Positions 20,466-30,829 of a stretch of 64,000 nt of DNA are shown one piece after another. This DNA comes from Sphingobium sp. 15-1 (GTDB lineage Bacteria; Pseudomonadota; Alphaproteobacteria; Sphingomonadales; Sphingomonadaceae): assembly GCF_013375535.1 (NCBI RefSeq), contig NZ_JABXJG010000001.1, forward strand, positions 1,364,001 through 1,428,000, in the 5' to 3' direction. Position 1 is the first letter of the stretch. Every line of letters starts with the position of its first letter. The notes below the pieces were generated by a model that saw only the letters and a list, made by a program, of their open reading frames with translations, ran no database searches and was not told where the DNA came from. Position numbers and translations under genes: made by a program.

Positions 20466-21620
20466 TCAACTGTCTGCAACATCAGTTTCACGGCTTTCGT
20501 CATTTTCTTTGCGCGGGGCGACGGTCAACGTTCCCCGTTCGAACAGAAAACCAGCAATGTCGGGCGTGCCGGCGGCCGACACCACGGTCTGGATGATGAT
20601 CAGCAGCGGCACGCCCAGCAAGGCACCCGGCGTTCCCCACACCCAGCCCCAGAAGGCCAGCGACACCAGAATCAACAGCGGATTCATCGTCAGCCGCCGC
20701 CCGAGAATCGTCGGCGTCACGAAATTCGCCTCCACCAGATGAAAGCCGATCTGGAGCGCGGCGGGCAACAGCGCCTTCCACACATCGTCGAACACCATCA
20801 ATCCGCCCAGCGCCAGCAGCACCGCCACCAGCATCGGCCCGAAATAGGGCACGAAGTTCAGCAGCGCGACGATGCCGCCCCACATCAGCGGCGAAGGCAT
20901 GCCGATCAACCACAGCGCGAAGGCGACCGCCAGACCCAGGCACAGATTGATGGTGGCGATGGTCAGCACATAGGCGGAGGTCGCATCCACGACATTCTGG
21001 ATCACCCGCGCCACCGCCATGGCGCCATCGAAGCTTTCCCGGCTGTTGATCGTCCGCCGCCGCAGCTTCGTCCAACCGGCGAGGAAGAAATAGATGATGA
21101 GCAGCGCGAACACCATCTGGATGATGGCCGAAGGCGCGGAGGTCGCCGCGAATTGCAGCAACGACCGCGGCGCGTCCACCGCCGCCGTCTGGGCGGCCGC
21201 CACCGGTCCGGTCGCCAGCATCTGCACCGTCTCATCCACGAAACGCTGAAGCTGCGAATAGAAATCGATCAGAGGCGCCAGATTATTCTGAATCTTGGGC
21301 AGCCGCTCGGGCAAGAGCCGGAACCAGTCCGCCGCCGGAACGACGATCAGCACCAGCGCCGTGTTCGCCACCAGCAGGAAGGCGATCACCGCCGTCAGCG
21401 CGGCCAGCGGCGAAGGCACGCCCCGCCGCTCCATCCACTCCAGAAAGGGCACCAGCGCGATCGCGACGACCAGCGCGGCTGTCAGCGGCAGGAAGAATTC
21501 CGCCCCCTCGCGCAGAGCGAAGGGCATGGCCAGGACCAGCCCGATTCCGGTCGTCAGCGCGATCGACGCCAACAGCCGGTCCCGCCGCCTGTTGATCTCC
21601 TGCTGTTCCTGAGGTGTCAC
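20466..21620 (-). CDS. AI-2E family transporter (PerM-like permease)
   Basis: Inner-membrane permease of the AI-2E/PerM family, about 384 residues. It has an N-terminal pair of hydrophobic helices, a hydrophilic central region and a C-terminal helical block with the family stretch LNFVPYFGPML near residue 265 and GTPGALLGVPLL. Substrates of this family vary widely (AI-2, Na/H exchange), so no substrate is assigned. GTG at 21620 is preferred because a CAGGGAT site precedes it; the frame continues to 21677. Confidence 0.85.
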   Translation of the reverse strand: MTPQEQQEINRRRDRLLASIALTTGIGLVLAMPFALREGAEFFLPLTAALVVAIALVPFLEWMERRGVPSPLAALTAVIAFLLVANTALVLIVVPAADWFRLLPERLPKIQNNLAPLIDFYSQLQRFVDETVQMLATGPVAAAQTAAVDAPRSLLQFAATSAPSAIIQMVFALLIIYFFLAGWTKLRRRTINSRESFDGAMAVARVIQNVVDATSAYVLTIATINLCLGLAVAFALWLIGMPSPLMWGGIVALLNFVPYFGPMLVAVLLALGGLMVFDDVWKALLPAALQIGFHLVEANFVTPTILGRRLTMNPLLILVSLAFWGWVWGTPGALLGVPLLIIIQTVVSAAGTPDIAGFLFERGTLTVAPRKENDESRETDVADS

Positions 21621-21793
21621 GCCTGAAATATCCCTGCCCGCCGCCCTTTTTGTGCACTGACGACCGCCACCCGTCAATTTGGGCCGTCAATTTACATCAG
21701 CGAAACAGATGGATAGCAAGGGAAACAAGGCCTTAACCAAATCTTCGGCACTAGCCGCCACATTCGGCCAGAACAGGGAGTCGGGGGACTGGA

Positions 21794-22261
21794 ATGAAAT
21801 CGGGGGTTTGGCTGATCGCTCTGGCCTGTTTGGCCGCGCCGCAAATGGCTTTGGCACGACAGCCCATCAAGCTGGACACGCAGATGTTCGTCGAGCGGAC
21901 CAGCACCGACATCAACGGCCGCGCGCGCCGCATCCTGCAAAGCGCCGACCGCGCCGGATCGGGCGATCAGCTCATCCTGGTGGTCAACTGGCGCAACGAA
22001 GGCAGCCGCCCCGTCCGCAACCTTGCGGTCACCAACGCCGTTCCGCGCGGCGCGCAGCTCGACCTCTCCGATCCCGCGATGCAGGTTTCGGTCGACGGCG
22101 GCGCCCATTGGGGCCGCCTCACCGATCTATGGCTGCCGACGGCGCTCGGCGGCACCCGCCGCGCGATCCCCGCCGACATCACCCATGTCCGCTGGACCGT
22201 TCCCGATGAGATTTCACCCGGCGAAAGCGGCAGGCTCAGTTATCGGGCCACGGTGCGTTAG
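21794..22261 (+). CDS. Secreted protein with DUF11-like beta domain
   Basis: 155-residue protein with a clear signal peptide (LIALACLAAPQMALA, cut near residue 21). The mature part has conserved-repeat-domain character: LVVNWRNEGSRPVRNLAVTNAVP followed by GGAHWG and ends GRLSYRATV. Such domains usually sit in periplasmic or surface proteins. No partner is obvious nearby. GGGGGACTGGA provides a ribosome site. Confidence 0.7.
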   Translation: MKSGVWLIALACLAAPQMALARQPIKLDTQMFVERTSTDINGRARRILQSADRAGSGDQLILVVNWRNEGSRPVRNLAVTNAVPRGAQLDLSDPAMQVSVDGGAHWGRLTDLWLPTALGGTRRAIPADITHVRWTVPDEISPGESGRLSYRATVR

Positions 22262-22298
22262 GGTATGGGGGATGGCCGGATTTGGCCAATCCAAGACA

Positions 22299-22431
22299 TT
22301 CCCCTCCCGCAGGCGGGAGGGGTTAGGGGTGGGTGCGAGCGCAGCGAGCTTCCAGCTTAGCCGTTGAAAATTCACGCTGATGTCGCGCCAGCCCACCCCC
22401 TAGCCCCCTCCCGCCTGCGGGAGGGGGAATG
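22299..22431. repeat. Paired-hairpin dispersed repeat, copy 2
   Basis: Left palindrome CCCCTCCCGCAGGCGGGAGG and right palindrome CCCTCCCGCCTGCGGGAGGG are themselves inverted copies. The outer flanks also pair (GACATTCC with GGAATGTC), and inner GGGGTGGG/CCCACCCC boxes flank an unrelated spacer. It lies between convergent genes. Confidence 0.88.
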
Positions 22432-22473
22432 TCCTGAATCCACCCAACTCCCCACCTAAACCAATCCCAAAAC

Positions 22474-23751
22474 CTAGTCCGCAAACAGCAGAACCGGCGT
22501 CTCCAGCAGCTTCCGCACCGCCTGAACGAAGCTCGCCGCGTCCCAGCCGTCGACCACGCGATGGTCGCAACTGATCGACAGGTTCATGAGCTTCGCCGGC
22601 ACCACTTCCCTGCCCCGGAACACCGGCCGCTCGATGATGCGATTCGGGCCGATGATCGCGACTTCCGGCCGGTTGATCACCGGCGTCGTCGCGACCCCGC
22701 CCAACGGACCCAGCGACGTCAGCGTCAGCGTGGAGCCGGACAATTCCTCCGACTTCGCCTTGCCCGTCCGCGCAGCCTCGGCCAGCCGCCTGATCTCCGC
22801 CGCGAGCTGCCAGACATTGCGGTCCTGCGCATCGCGGACCACCGGCACCATCAGCCCCGCATCGGTCTGCGTCGCAATGCCCATATGCACCGCGCCATAA
22901 CGCGTCACCACGCCCGCCTCATCGTCATAGCGCGCGTTCAGCATCGGAAATTCCGGCAGAGCGCGACAGATCGCCACGATCAGCAACGGCAACATGGTCA
23001 ACTTGGGCCGCTCTCCGCGATGGGCGTTCAACTGCTCGCGCGTCTCCTCCAGGGCGGTGACGTCGATCTCCTCGACATAGGAGAAATGCGGGATGGCGCG
23101 CTTGGAGGCAGCCATATTCTCGGCAATGCGGCGCCGCAGACCGATGACCTTGACCTCCTCGTCCGCCCGCCTGGCGGAGCGTCCGGCGGGGCGATAGCCT
23201 TGCCCGGAACCATATAGCAGAAAGGCGTCGAGATCGGAGTGCCGGATATGATCGCCGCTGGGTTTCACCTGGGCGAGATCGATGCCCAGTTCCTTCGCCC
23301 GAGCCCGGACAGCGGGGGAGGCCAGCACTTCTCCCTTCCCGGAACGGGAGGGGTCGGGCGTGGGTGCCGGCACAGCCGGCTTTTCTTCAACGACGGGAAC
23401 AGGCTCGCTTTGCTCGCGGCCCTCCCCCGACCCCTCCCGTTCCGGGAGGGGAGCTATAGGGGCGGGCTCGGGAGCCGCTTCCTCGACCTTGGAAGAAGAA
23501 GTCTCCTCACCCTCAGTCTCGATCTCCACCAGCATGGACCCGATGGCGATCTGCTGCCCCGGCTCTCCCGCCAGACGCATCACCACGCCCGCGACCGGGC
23601 TTTCCATCTCCACCGTCGCCTTGTCAGTCATCATGTCCGCGATCGGCTGGTCTTCCTCGACCCGATCCCCGACCTTCACATGCCAGCCGACAATCTCCGC
23701 TTCCGCGATGCCTTCACCGATGTCCGGCAATCTGAATGTAAAAAGCGCCAT
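22474..23751 (-). CDS. bkdB: Branched-chain 2-oxoacid dehydrogenase E2 (dihydrolipoyl acyltransferase)
   Basis: E2 core of the branched-chain 2-oxoacid dehydrogenase complex, 425 residues. Order: lipoyl domain (residues 1-80, MTDKATVEM motif), linker, peripheral-subunit-binding domain (about 144-180, SPAVRARAKELGIDLAQV), then the catalytic domain ending with SCDHRVVDGWDAA. Residues about 100-141 of the linker are encoded by a paired-hairpin repeat in frame (PEREGSGEGREQ and PTPDPSRSGKGE). It follows E1 beta by 9 bases. The E3 gene is not in the window. Confidence 0.93.
   Translation of the reverse strand: MALFTFRLPDIGEGIAEAEIVGWHVKVGDRVEEDQPIADMMTDKATVEMESPVAGVVMRLAGEPGQQIAIGSMLVEIETEGEETSSSKVEEAAPEPAPIAPLPEREGSGEGREQSEPVPVVEEKPAVPAPTPDPSRSGKGEVLASPAVRARAKELGIDLAQVKPSGDHIRHSDLDAFLLYGSGQGYRPAGRSARRADEEVKVIGLRRRIAENMAASKRAIPHFSYVEEIDVTALEETREQLNAHRGERPKLTMLPLLIVAICRALPEFPMLNARYDDEAGVVTRYGAVHMGIATQTDAGLMVPVVRDAQDRNVWQLAAEIRRLAEAARTGKAKSEELSGSTLTLTSLGPLGGVATTPVINRPEVAIIGPNRIIERPVFRGREVVPAKLMNLSISCDHRVVDGWDAASFVQAVRKLLETPVLLFAD
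23331..23452. repeat. Paired-hairpin dispersed repeat inside the E2 coding region, copy 3
   Basis: Palindromes CCCTTCCCGGAACGGGAGGG (left) and CCCCTCCCGTTCCGGGAGGG (right), with GGGCGTGGG and CCCTCCCCCGA inner boxes, have the same layout as copies 1 and 2. It contains no stop in the E2 frame and its length keeps the lipoyl and subunit-binding domains in one frame. Confidence 0.85.
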
Positions 23752-23760
23752 GACAGCCCC

Positions 23761-24783
23761 TCAATCCTTCAAAATCTTGTTGATGGCTTCGCGAATGCGC
23801 ACCGGCCCCGGAAAATAAGCCCATTCCAGACTATGCGGATAAGGCGTGTCGAAGCCGGTCACGCGCTCGATCGGCGCTTCCAGATGATAGAAGCAACGCT
23901 CCTGCACCTGCGCCATCAACTCCGCGCCGAAACCGCTGGTCCGCGTCGCCTCATGCACGATCAGGCAGCGCCCGGTCTTCTGCACCGACCGCTCTATGGC
24001 TTCGATGTCCAGCGGCACCAGCGTCCGCAGGTCCAGTATCTCCGCATCCACGCCCATCTCGGCCACGGTATTTTCGACCACATGAACCATCGTGCCATAG
24101 CAAAGCACCGTCAGCGCCTCGCCCGCCCGCGCCACCCGCGCTTCGCCCAGCGCAATCCGATAATAGCCCGTCGGCACCTGCGCCGCTTCATGCCCGGCCC
24201 AGCTCTTCGCCGGCGTGTCGTAATGCCCGTCGAACGGCCCGTTATAGATGCGCTTGGGTTCGAAGAAGATCGTCGGATCATTATCCTCGATCGCCGCGAT
24301 CAGCAGCCCCTTGGCATCATAAGGCGTCGAGGGGATCACCGTCTTCACCCCCGAAACATGGGTGAAGATGCCCTCGGGCGACTGGCTGTGCGTCTGCCCC
24401 CCGAAAATCCCGCCGCCAAAGGGCGAGCGCACCGTCATCGGAGAGATGAACTCCCCCGCCGACCGGTAACGCAGCCGCGCCGCCTCGGAAACGAGCTGGT
24501 CAAGCGCCGGATAGATATAATCGGCGAACTGGATCTCCGGCACCGGCCGCAGCCCATAGGCGCCCATGCCCACCGCCACGCCGATGATCCCGCATTCGGT
24601 GATCGGCGTGTCGAACACCCGGTTCTTGCCATATTTCTGCTGCAACCCCGCCGTGGCGCGGAAGACGCCGCCGAAATAGCCGACATCCTCGCCCATCACG
24701 ACCACGTCCGGGTCGCGGCCCATCATCACGTCCAGCGCGCTGTTGATCGCCTGGATCATGTTCATCTGCTGAATGTCGCTCAT
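23761..24783 (-). CDS. bkdA2: Branched-chain 2-oxoacid dehydrogenase E1 beta
   Basis: Beta subunit of the thiamine-dependent E1 decarboxylase, 340 residues. Characteristic segments are VVVMGEDVGYFGGVFRATAG, DTPITECGIIGVAVGMG and FADYIYPALDQLVSEAA. I chose ATG at 24783 because GGGGAGAGGG lies just upstream; the frame also runs back through E1 alpha in another register. It is between E1 alpha (43 bases upstream) and E2. Confidence 0.96.
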   Translation of the reverse strand: MSDIQQMNMIQAINSALDVMMGRDPDVVVMGEDVGYFGGVFRATAGLQQKYGKNRVFDTPITECGIIGVAVGMGAYGLRPVPEIQFADYIYPALDQLVSEAARLRYRSAGEFISPMTVRSPFGGGIFGGQTHSQSPEGIFTHVSGVKTVIPSTPYDAKGLLIAAIEDNDPTIFFEPKRIYNGPFDGHYDTPAKSWAGHEAAQVPTGYYRIALGEARVARAGEALTVLCYGTMVHVVENTVAEMGVDAEILDLRTLVPLDIEAIERSVQKTGRCLIVHEATRTSGFGAELMAQVQERCFYHLEAPIERVTGFDTPYPHSLEWAYFPGPVRIREAINKILKD

Positions 24784-24826
24784 TTCCCTCTCCCCAAGGG
24801 GCGAGGAGTTTGCACGGTCATCACCA

Positions 24827-26200
<1,374 letters not shown>

Positions 26201-26245
26201 GGCAAGTCTTGCTGACCCATTTCGTCGCAAACCTGTCCCGTGCCG

Positions 26246-27208
26246 TCAGACCGCCACGGGCGCCGCGATGTGCCTTTGTGGTGCGTAATCAACCACTTCG
26301 AAATCCTCGATCCGATAATCGAAAATGGATGAAGGCCGCCGATTGATCCGCAATTTGGGGGCGCCATCCGGTTTTCGGCCGATCTGCTCCTCCACCAGAT
26401 CGGCATGGTTCAGGTAGAGATGCACGTCCCCGCCCTGCCAGACGACCTCGCCCGGCTCCAGATCGCATTGCTGCGCCAGCATCCGCGTGATCATCGACAG
26501 GCCGAAGATATTGAAGGCGAAACCCAGCCCCAGATCGCAGCTCCGCTGGAACAGCAGCCCATTGAGCCGCCCGTCCGCCACCTGAAACTGATAGGTCATA
26601 TGGCAGGGCGGCAGCGCCATGCGCGGCACCTCCGCCACGTTCCAGCCGGTGAACAGCAGCCGCCGCGACCCCGGACTGGTCCGGATCGCCTCGACCAGAT
26701 CGGCAATCTGGTTATGCCCTTGCGCTGCCTTCCGGTAGAGCCCGTCCCCCACCGCCTCATAGCGCGGCCAGTTCACCCATTGCGCGCCATAGACCGGCCC
26801 AAGATCGCCCCAGCGCGCCGCGAAAGCGTCATCCTCGACGATCCGCGCCTCGAACGCATCGCGATCGATCTCCTCTCCCGTCGCGCGCCGGTACGAATCA
26901 AGCGGCCAGTCGGTCCAGATGTGCACGCCCTGCCGCACCAGCTCGCGGATATTGGTGTCGCCGGTCAGGAACCACAGCATCTCCCGCGCCGCGACCTTCC
27001 AATAGACCCGCTTGGTGGTCAGCAGCGGCACGGCGTCGTCGGCCAGCGAAAATCGCATCGTCGCGCCCAATATCGACCGCGTCCCCACGCCCGTCCGGTC
27101 GATCCGCTCGTCGCCATGCCGCCAGATATGCCGCATCAGGTCCAGATATTGCTGCTCATAATGCGGTTCGGACGAGGAAGGCAGGCTGGTCAAGGCGAAG
27201 GCTTTCAT
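26246..27208 (-). CDS. thyA: Thymidylate synthase
   Basis: Folate-dependent synthesis of dTMP from dUMP, 320 residues, somewhat longer than the 264 of E. coli through a central insertion common in alphaproteobacteria. Signature residues: RTGVGTRSILG, the catalytic Cys in MALPPCHMTYQFQV and the C-terminal APVAV. ATG at 27208 (MKAFAL) is chosen over the longer frame, which has no folate-enzyme homology upstream. Confidence 0.97.
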   Translation of the reverse strand: MKAFALTSLPSSSEPHYEQQYLDLMRHIWRHGDERIDRTGVGTRSILGATMRFSLADDAVPLLTTKRVYWKVAAREMLWFLTGDTNIRELVRQGVHIWTDWPLDSYRRATGEEIDRDAFEARIVEDDAFAARWGDLGPVYGAQWVNWPRYEAVGDGLYRKAAQGHNQIADLVEAIRTSPGSRRLLFTGWNVAEVPRMALPPCHMTYQFQVADGRLNGLLFQRSCDLGLGFAFNIFGLSMITRMLAQQCDLEPGEVVWQGGDVHLYLNHADLVEEQIGRKPDGAPKLRINRRPSSIFDYRIEDFEVVDYAPQRHIAAPVAV

Positions 27209-27335
27209 GATTCTGGAACGACATCCATGTAGCCCAGCCATCCGCCCGCGCCAAATGCTGCGAAATGGATCAAGTTGCACCCGATCCACTCGGAAAGGGA
27301 TCATCCTTCCTCTATCGCGAGCGCGACGCAGGGGC

Positions 27336-27641
27336 ATGCTCGGCGGCATGCGCGACCCCGCTTCCCTGCAACTGCTCGTCCTCGACGATGAATGGCATCC
27401 GCTCCACCGGTTCCATGCCACACATGACTGGCGCTGCGCCGTGGACGCGCTGCTTCGATGGGACAGCCATTGGCTCGCGATCGAACAGCGACGGCCCAAC
27501 GGCTCCGTTCCTTATTGGGCGGACATCCGCCTGACCCGGGCCCTCTCGAAGCGCCTGCGTCCGATGGAAATCGGCCTGGCGGACCATGTGATTCACAGCG
27601 GCCAGGCCCGTTTCAGCTTCCGCGAGGCGGGGCTTTTATAA
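27336..27641 (+). CDS. RadC-like JAB-domain protein lacking the metal ligands
   Basis: About 101 residues. The C-terminal half reads ADIRLTRALSKRLRPMEIGL then ADHVIHSGQARFSFREAGLL, which matches the end of RadC/JAB-domain proteins. The metal-binding HNHPSG segment that should precede it is replaced by IEQRRPNGS, so a JAMM metalloprotease activity is unlikely. ATG at 27348 (MRDPAS) is an equally good start. No partner gene is apparent; it diverges from thyA. The family call is my reading of motifs and is moderate in confidence. Confidence 0.6.
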   Translation: MLGGMRDPASLQLLVLDDEWHPLHRFHATHDWRCAVDALLRWDSHWLAIEQRRPNGSVPYWADIRLTRALSKRLRPMEIGLADHVIHSGQARFSFREAGLL

Positions 27642-27745
27642 ACCGCCCAAAAAAATCCTCCTCCCCCGCTTGCCAGCCGGAAAAGCCGCCTCTATAGGCT
27701 GCGGCCTGCCCAGCGGGACCGCCTCGAAACGGACCTGCTATCGGT

Positions 27746-27822
27746 CGGGGAGTAGCTCAGCCTGGTAGAGCACTGTCTTCGGGAGGCAGGGGCCGGAGGT
27801 TCGAATCCTCTCTCCCCGACCA
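27746..27822 (+). tRNA. tRNA-Pro (CGG)
   Basis: 77 bases from CGGGGAG to an encoded CCA. Acceptor stem CGGGGAG/CTCCCCG, D-arm GCTC...GAGC, anticodon loop TTCGGGA giving CGG, and T-arm GGAGG TTCGAAT CCTCT are all complete. Confidence 0.96.
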
Positions 27823-27882
27823 TTTATTTTCATCGGAAATTCGCCGGTTTTTCCGCGGCGTCCCGCTTTCAGGGCAAAATCC

Positions 27883-28377
27883 ATGAAAAATCCGCCCGCC
27901 ATGACCGAACTGGACGAATTCGATCGCAAGATCATCGCCGCCTTGGTGGAGGACGGCCGCATGACCGTCACCGATCTCGCCCAGGCGGTGGGCCTTTCCA
28001 AGACGCCCTGCCAGGTCCGCCTGCGCCGACTGATCGATACGGGCGTAATTCGGGGGTTCCGCGCCATCGTAGACCCGGCGAAGTTCGGCATGGATCATGT
28101 CGCCTTTGCCGAAGTGAAGCTGTCCGACACCCGCGAAAAGGCGCTCGACGAATTCAATGCCGCCGTCCGCCGCATTCCCGAGGTCGAGGAATGCCATATG
28201 ATCGCCAGCAGCTTCGACTATCTGTTGAAGGTCAGGACGGCCGACATCCGCCGTTATCGCGCAGTGCTGGGGGAGAAGATCTCCAGCCTGCCGCATGTCG
28301 CCAGCACCTCCACCTATGTCGCGATGGAAACCGTACTGGACGCCAGCGGCCATCCGCGAGGCAAAGGGCGCGCCTGA
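27883..28377 (+). CDS. Lrp/AsnC family transcriptional regulator
   Basis: 164-residue feast/famine regulator. N-terminal winged helix with LDEFDRKIIAALVEDGRM and helix-turn-helix TVTDLAQAVGLSKTPCQVRL, then the RAM ligand-binding domain (FAEVKLSD, EVEECHMIASSFDYLLKV). In Pseudomonas an Lrp homologue, BkdR, activates the bkd operon; the nearby bkd genes make that role plausible but unproven here, as thyA and a tRNA lie between. AGGGC lies upstream of the ATG. Confidence 0.9.
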   Translation: MKNPPAMTELDEFDRKIIAALVEDGRMTVTDLAQAVGLSKTPCQVRLRRLIDTGVIRGFRAIVDPAKFGMDHVAFAEVKLSDTREKALDEFNAAVRRIPEVEECHMIASSFDYLLKVRTADIRRYRAVLGEKISSLPHVASTSTYVAMETVLDASGHPRGKGRA

Positions 28378-28398
28378 CTCTGGGGTCCGGACATGTGG

Positions 28399-28491
28399 CG
28401 TGCTCCTGCGGAGGCAGGAGTCCGGTTCAAATGGCGGGACTGGGCTGAATGCGAGCCGCTTGTCTCGCTTCAGTGCCTTCGCAGGAGCACG
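28399..28491. repeat. GTGCTCCTGCG-type inverted repeat, copy 4
   Basis: CGTGCTCCTGCGGAGGCAGG on the left and GCCTTCGCAGGAGCACG on the right, about 55 bases apart, between the convergent Lrp and purB genes. Confidence 0.8.
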
Positions 28492-28577
28492 ATAACCGCC
28501 GGGTTCTTTGAAACCAACACACGCTAACGGGGCGTGTTGCCGCGCCCTTTCAGCGTGTCGCCTATTTCACTCCGACC

Positions 28578-29891
28578 CTATTCCCCGAACACCCGGCGGA
28601 AGATGGTGTCGACCTGGCGGAAGTGATAATCGAGGTTGAACTTCTCCTCGATCTGTTCGGCGGTCAGCGCCGCCGCGACGTCCGGATCGGCCTTCAGCAA
28701 TTCCATCAGCGAAAGCTGGCCGTCCGATTCCCAGACCTTCATCGCGTTGCGTTGGACATAGCGGTAGCTGTCCTCCCGCGACACGCCCGCTTGGGTCAGC
28801 GCCAGCAGCACCCGCTGCGAGTGGACAAGCCCACCCATCTTGTCGAGATTCTTCATCATCCGCTCAGGGTAGACGAGCAGCTTGTCGATCACGCCGGTCA
28901 GACGGCCCAGCGCGAAGTCCAGCGTGATGGTGGCGTCGGGACCGATATAGCGTTCGACTGAAGAGTGCGAAATGTCGCGCTCATGCCACAGCGCCACATT
29001 CTCCATCGCGGGCAGAGCATAGCTGCGCACCATGCGGGCGAGGCCCGTGAGATTCTCGGTCAGCACCGGATTGCGCTTGTGCGGCATGGCGGAGCTGCCC
29101 TTCTGGCCGGGCGAGAAATATTCCTCCGCCTCCAGCACTTCGGTGCGCTGGAGGTGACGCACCTCAACCGCCAGCCGCTCAATGGACGAGGCGATGACGC
29201 CCAGCGTCGCGAAGAACATCGCATGGCGGTCGCGCGGAATGACCTGCGTCGATACCGGCTCGATGGCGAGGCCCAGCTTTTCCGCGACATGCTCCTCGAC
29301 GCGGGGGTCGATATTGGCGAAGGTGCCGACAGCGCCGGAAATGGCGCAGGTGGCGACTTCGGCGCGGGCGGCGATCAGGCGCGCCTTGCAGCGGCTGAAC
29401 TCCGCATAAGCCTCGGCCATTTTCAGGCCGAAAGTCACAGGCTCGGCATGGATGCCATGGCTGCGGCCGATGGTCGGGGTCAGCTTATGCTCATAGGCGC
29501 GGCGCTTGATCACCTCCAGCAGCTTGTCGAGATCGTCGATCAGCAGGTCGGCGGCGCGGCTCAATTGCACGGCGAGGCAGGTGTCGAGCACGTCGCTCGA
29601 CGTCATGCCTTGATGCATGAAGCGGGCTTCATCACCCACCTGCTCGGCCACCCAGGTCAGGAAGGCGATCACATCATGCTTGGTGACGGCTTCGATCGCG
29701 TCGATGGCGGGCACGTCGATGGCGGGCTGGGTCGCCCACCAGTCCCACAGCGCCTTGGCGGCGGATTCGGGCACCACGCCCAACTCGCCCAGCTTTTCGG
29801 TCGCGTGCGCCTCAATCTCGAACCAGATTTTGAAGCGGGCTTCCGGCTCCCAGAGGGCGGTCATTTGCGGGCGGGCGTAACGGGGGACCAT
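28578..29891 (-). CDS. purB: Adenylosuccinate lyase
   Basis: Fumarase-superfamily lyase acting twice in purine synthesis, 437 residues. It opens MVPRYARPQMTALWEPEARF and contains QGMTSSDVLDTCL, the signature KGSSAMPHKRNPVLTENLTG near residue 265 and a C-terminal NLDYHFRQVDTIF. It stands alone, with a 278-base gap upstream that should contain its promoter. Confidence 0.97.
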   Translation of the reverse strand: MVPRYARPQMTALWEPEARFKIWFEIEAHATEKLGELGVVPESAAKALWDWWATQPAIDVPAIDAIEAVTKHDVIAFLTWVAEQVGDEARFMHQGMTSSDVLDTCLAVQLSRAADLLIDDLDKLLEVIKRRAYEHKLTPTIGRSHGIHAEPVTFGLKMAEAYAEFSRCKARLIAARAEVATCAISGAVGTFANIDPRVEEHVAEKLGLAIEPVSTQVIPRDRHAMFFATLGVIASSIERLAVEVRHLQRTEVLEAEEYFSPGQKGSSAMPHKRNPVLTENLTGLARMVRSYALPAMENVALWHERDISHSSVERYIGPDATITLDFALGRLTGVIDKLLVYPERMMKNLDKMGGLVHSQRVLLALTQAGVSREDSYRYVQRNAMKVWESDGQLSLMELLKADPDVAAALTAEQIEEKFNLDYHFRQVDTIFRRVFGE

Positions 29892-30169
29892 CGGGCGAAT
29901 CCTGCGTGCATGAGTTGAACGTCGCTGCGCCGCCTAGCAGCACCGCCTTTCCGGGGCAAATCAGGCGATGAAGAAGCATGGGGAGCGCCGCTTTTCCGTG
30001 CTTCGTCCCATTAATCGCAGCATCAGGCGACGAAACGAGCCAAATCGGAAGATGAACGGAGCAAGATGAACAAAAATTCAGGAACCGCATGTTTTATTTG
30101 GCTATTATCCCACGTGAAAATCGCACCGGCGGTCGTTGGGCCGTCCGCCGGTCCGTTCTGGAGAATGCA

Positions 30170-30532
30170 ATGATCCGCGCATGTCTTTTGACGACGGCAC
30201 TCCTGCTCGCGACGCCTGCTTTTGCGCAGGCGGGCGCCGCGCCGCAGACCGATCAATCCCAGCCCGCCACGTCAGGAGATGCGGTCGCGTCGATCGTGGA
30301 TACGGAATTCCCGGCCTATGACCAGAATCACGACGGCCAGCTCGACAAGGCGGAATTCTCGCGCTGGATGGTGACGCTCAAGGATCAGGAGATGAAGGCC
30401 ACCGGCAAGTCGCTGGCGCCCGCCGAAGTCACCGCCTGGGCCGACGGCGCCTTCGTCACGGCCGATGCGGACAAGAGCACGACCGTCAGCAAGCCGGAAC
30501 TGATCGCCTATCTCAGCGGCGGCGCGGGATAA
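30170..30532 (+). CDS. Secreted EF-hand domain protein
   Basis: 120-residue exported protein. A signal peptide (MIRACLLTTALLLATPAFAQ) is followed by two EF-hand-like loops: DQNHDGQLDKAEF near residue 51, complete, and DADKSTTVSKPEL near residue 101, less perfect. It probably binds calcium in the periplasm; no partner is known. GGAG lies six bases before ATG 30170, so the longer upstream frame is not used. A strong terminator follows. Confidence 0.85.
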   Translation: MIRACLLTTALLLATPAFAQAGAAPQTDQSQPATSGDAVASIVDTEFPAYDQNHDGQLDKAEFSRWMVTLKDQEMKATGKSLAPAEVTAWADGAFVTADADKSTTVSKPELIAYLSGGAG

Positions 30533-30587
30533 GATAAGGAGTTCCCCGTCCCGAGGCGGGGATAGAGCCCAAAACGGGTCGCATCAT

Positions 30588-30625
30588 GAGGCGGCATGGA
30601 GCGAAGGCCATGCCGCCTCTTTTTT
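30588..30625 (+). terminator. Intrinsic terminator after the EF-hand gene
   Basis: A perfect 12-bp stem GAGGCGGCATGG (30588-30599) and CCATGCCGCCTC (30608-30619) with an 8-base loop is followed by TTTTTT (30620-30625). Confidence 0.93.
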
Positions 30626-30640
30626 GCGGGGTGCGGAGAG

Positions 30641-30829
30641 TCAGCCGCGCTTCTTGTTCGCGTAGAGCAGCGCCGCGACGATCGCGGCGGAGCCGATGCC
30701 GACCGCGGTGCCCATCCAGACCGCCTTTCCCGCCGATTTGCGCGCGGCGGTGGCCATGTCGGTCTTTTCGGTGGTGGAGGAAGGGGCGGCGGCGCCGCTT
30801 TCGGGCGCTTCTTCTGTCGGCTTCGTCAT
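30641..30829 (-). CDS. Small membrane protein, hypothetical
   Basis: 62 residues: an N-terminal acidic, Ala/Ser-rich segment, one transmembrane helix (residues about 36-57, GTAVGIGSAAIVAALLYA) and a basic end NKKRG. No family recognised. ATG at 30829 (MTKPTEE) is preferred to an upstream start. It converges on the EF-hand gene, separated by that gene's terminator. Confidence 0.65.
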   Translation of the reverse strand: MTKPTEEAPESGAAAPSSTTEKTDMATAARKSAGKAVWMGTAVGIGSAAIVAALLYANKKRG

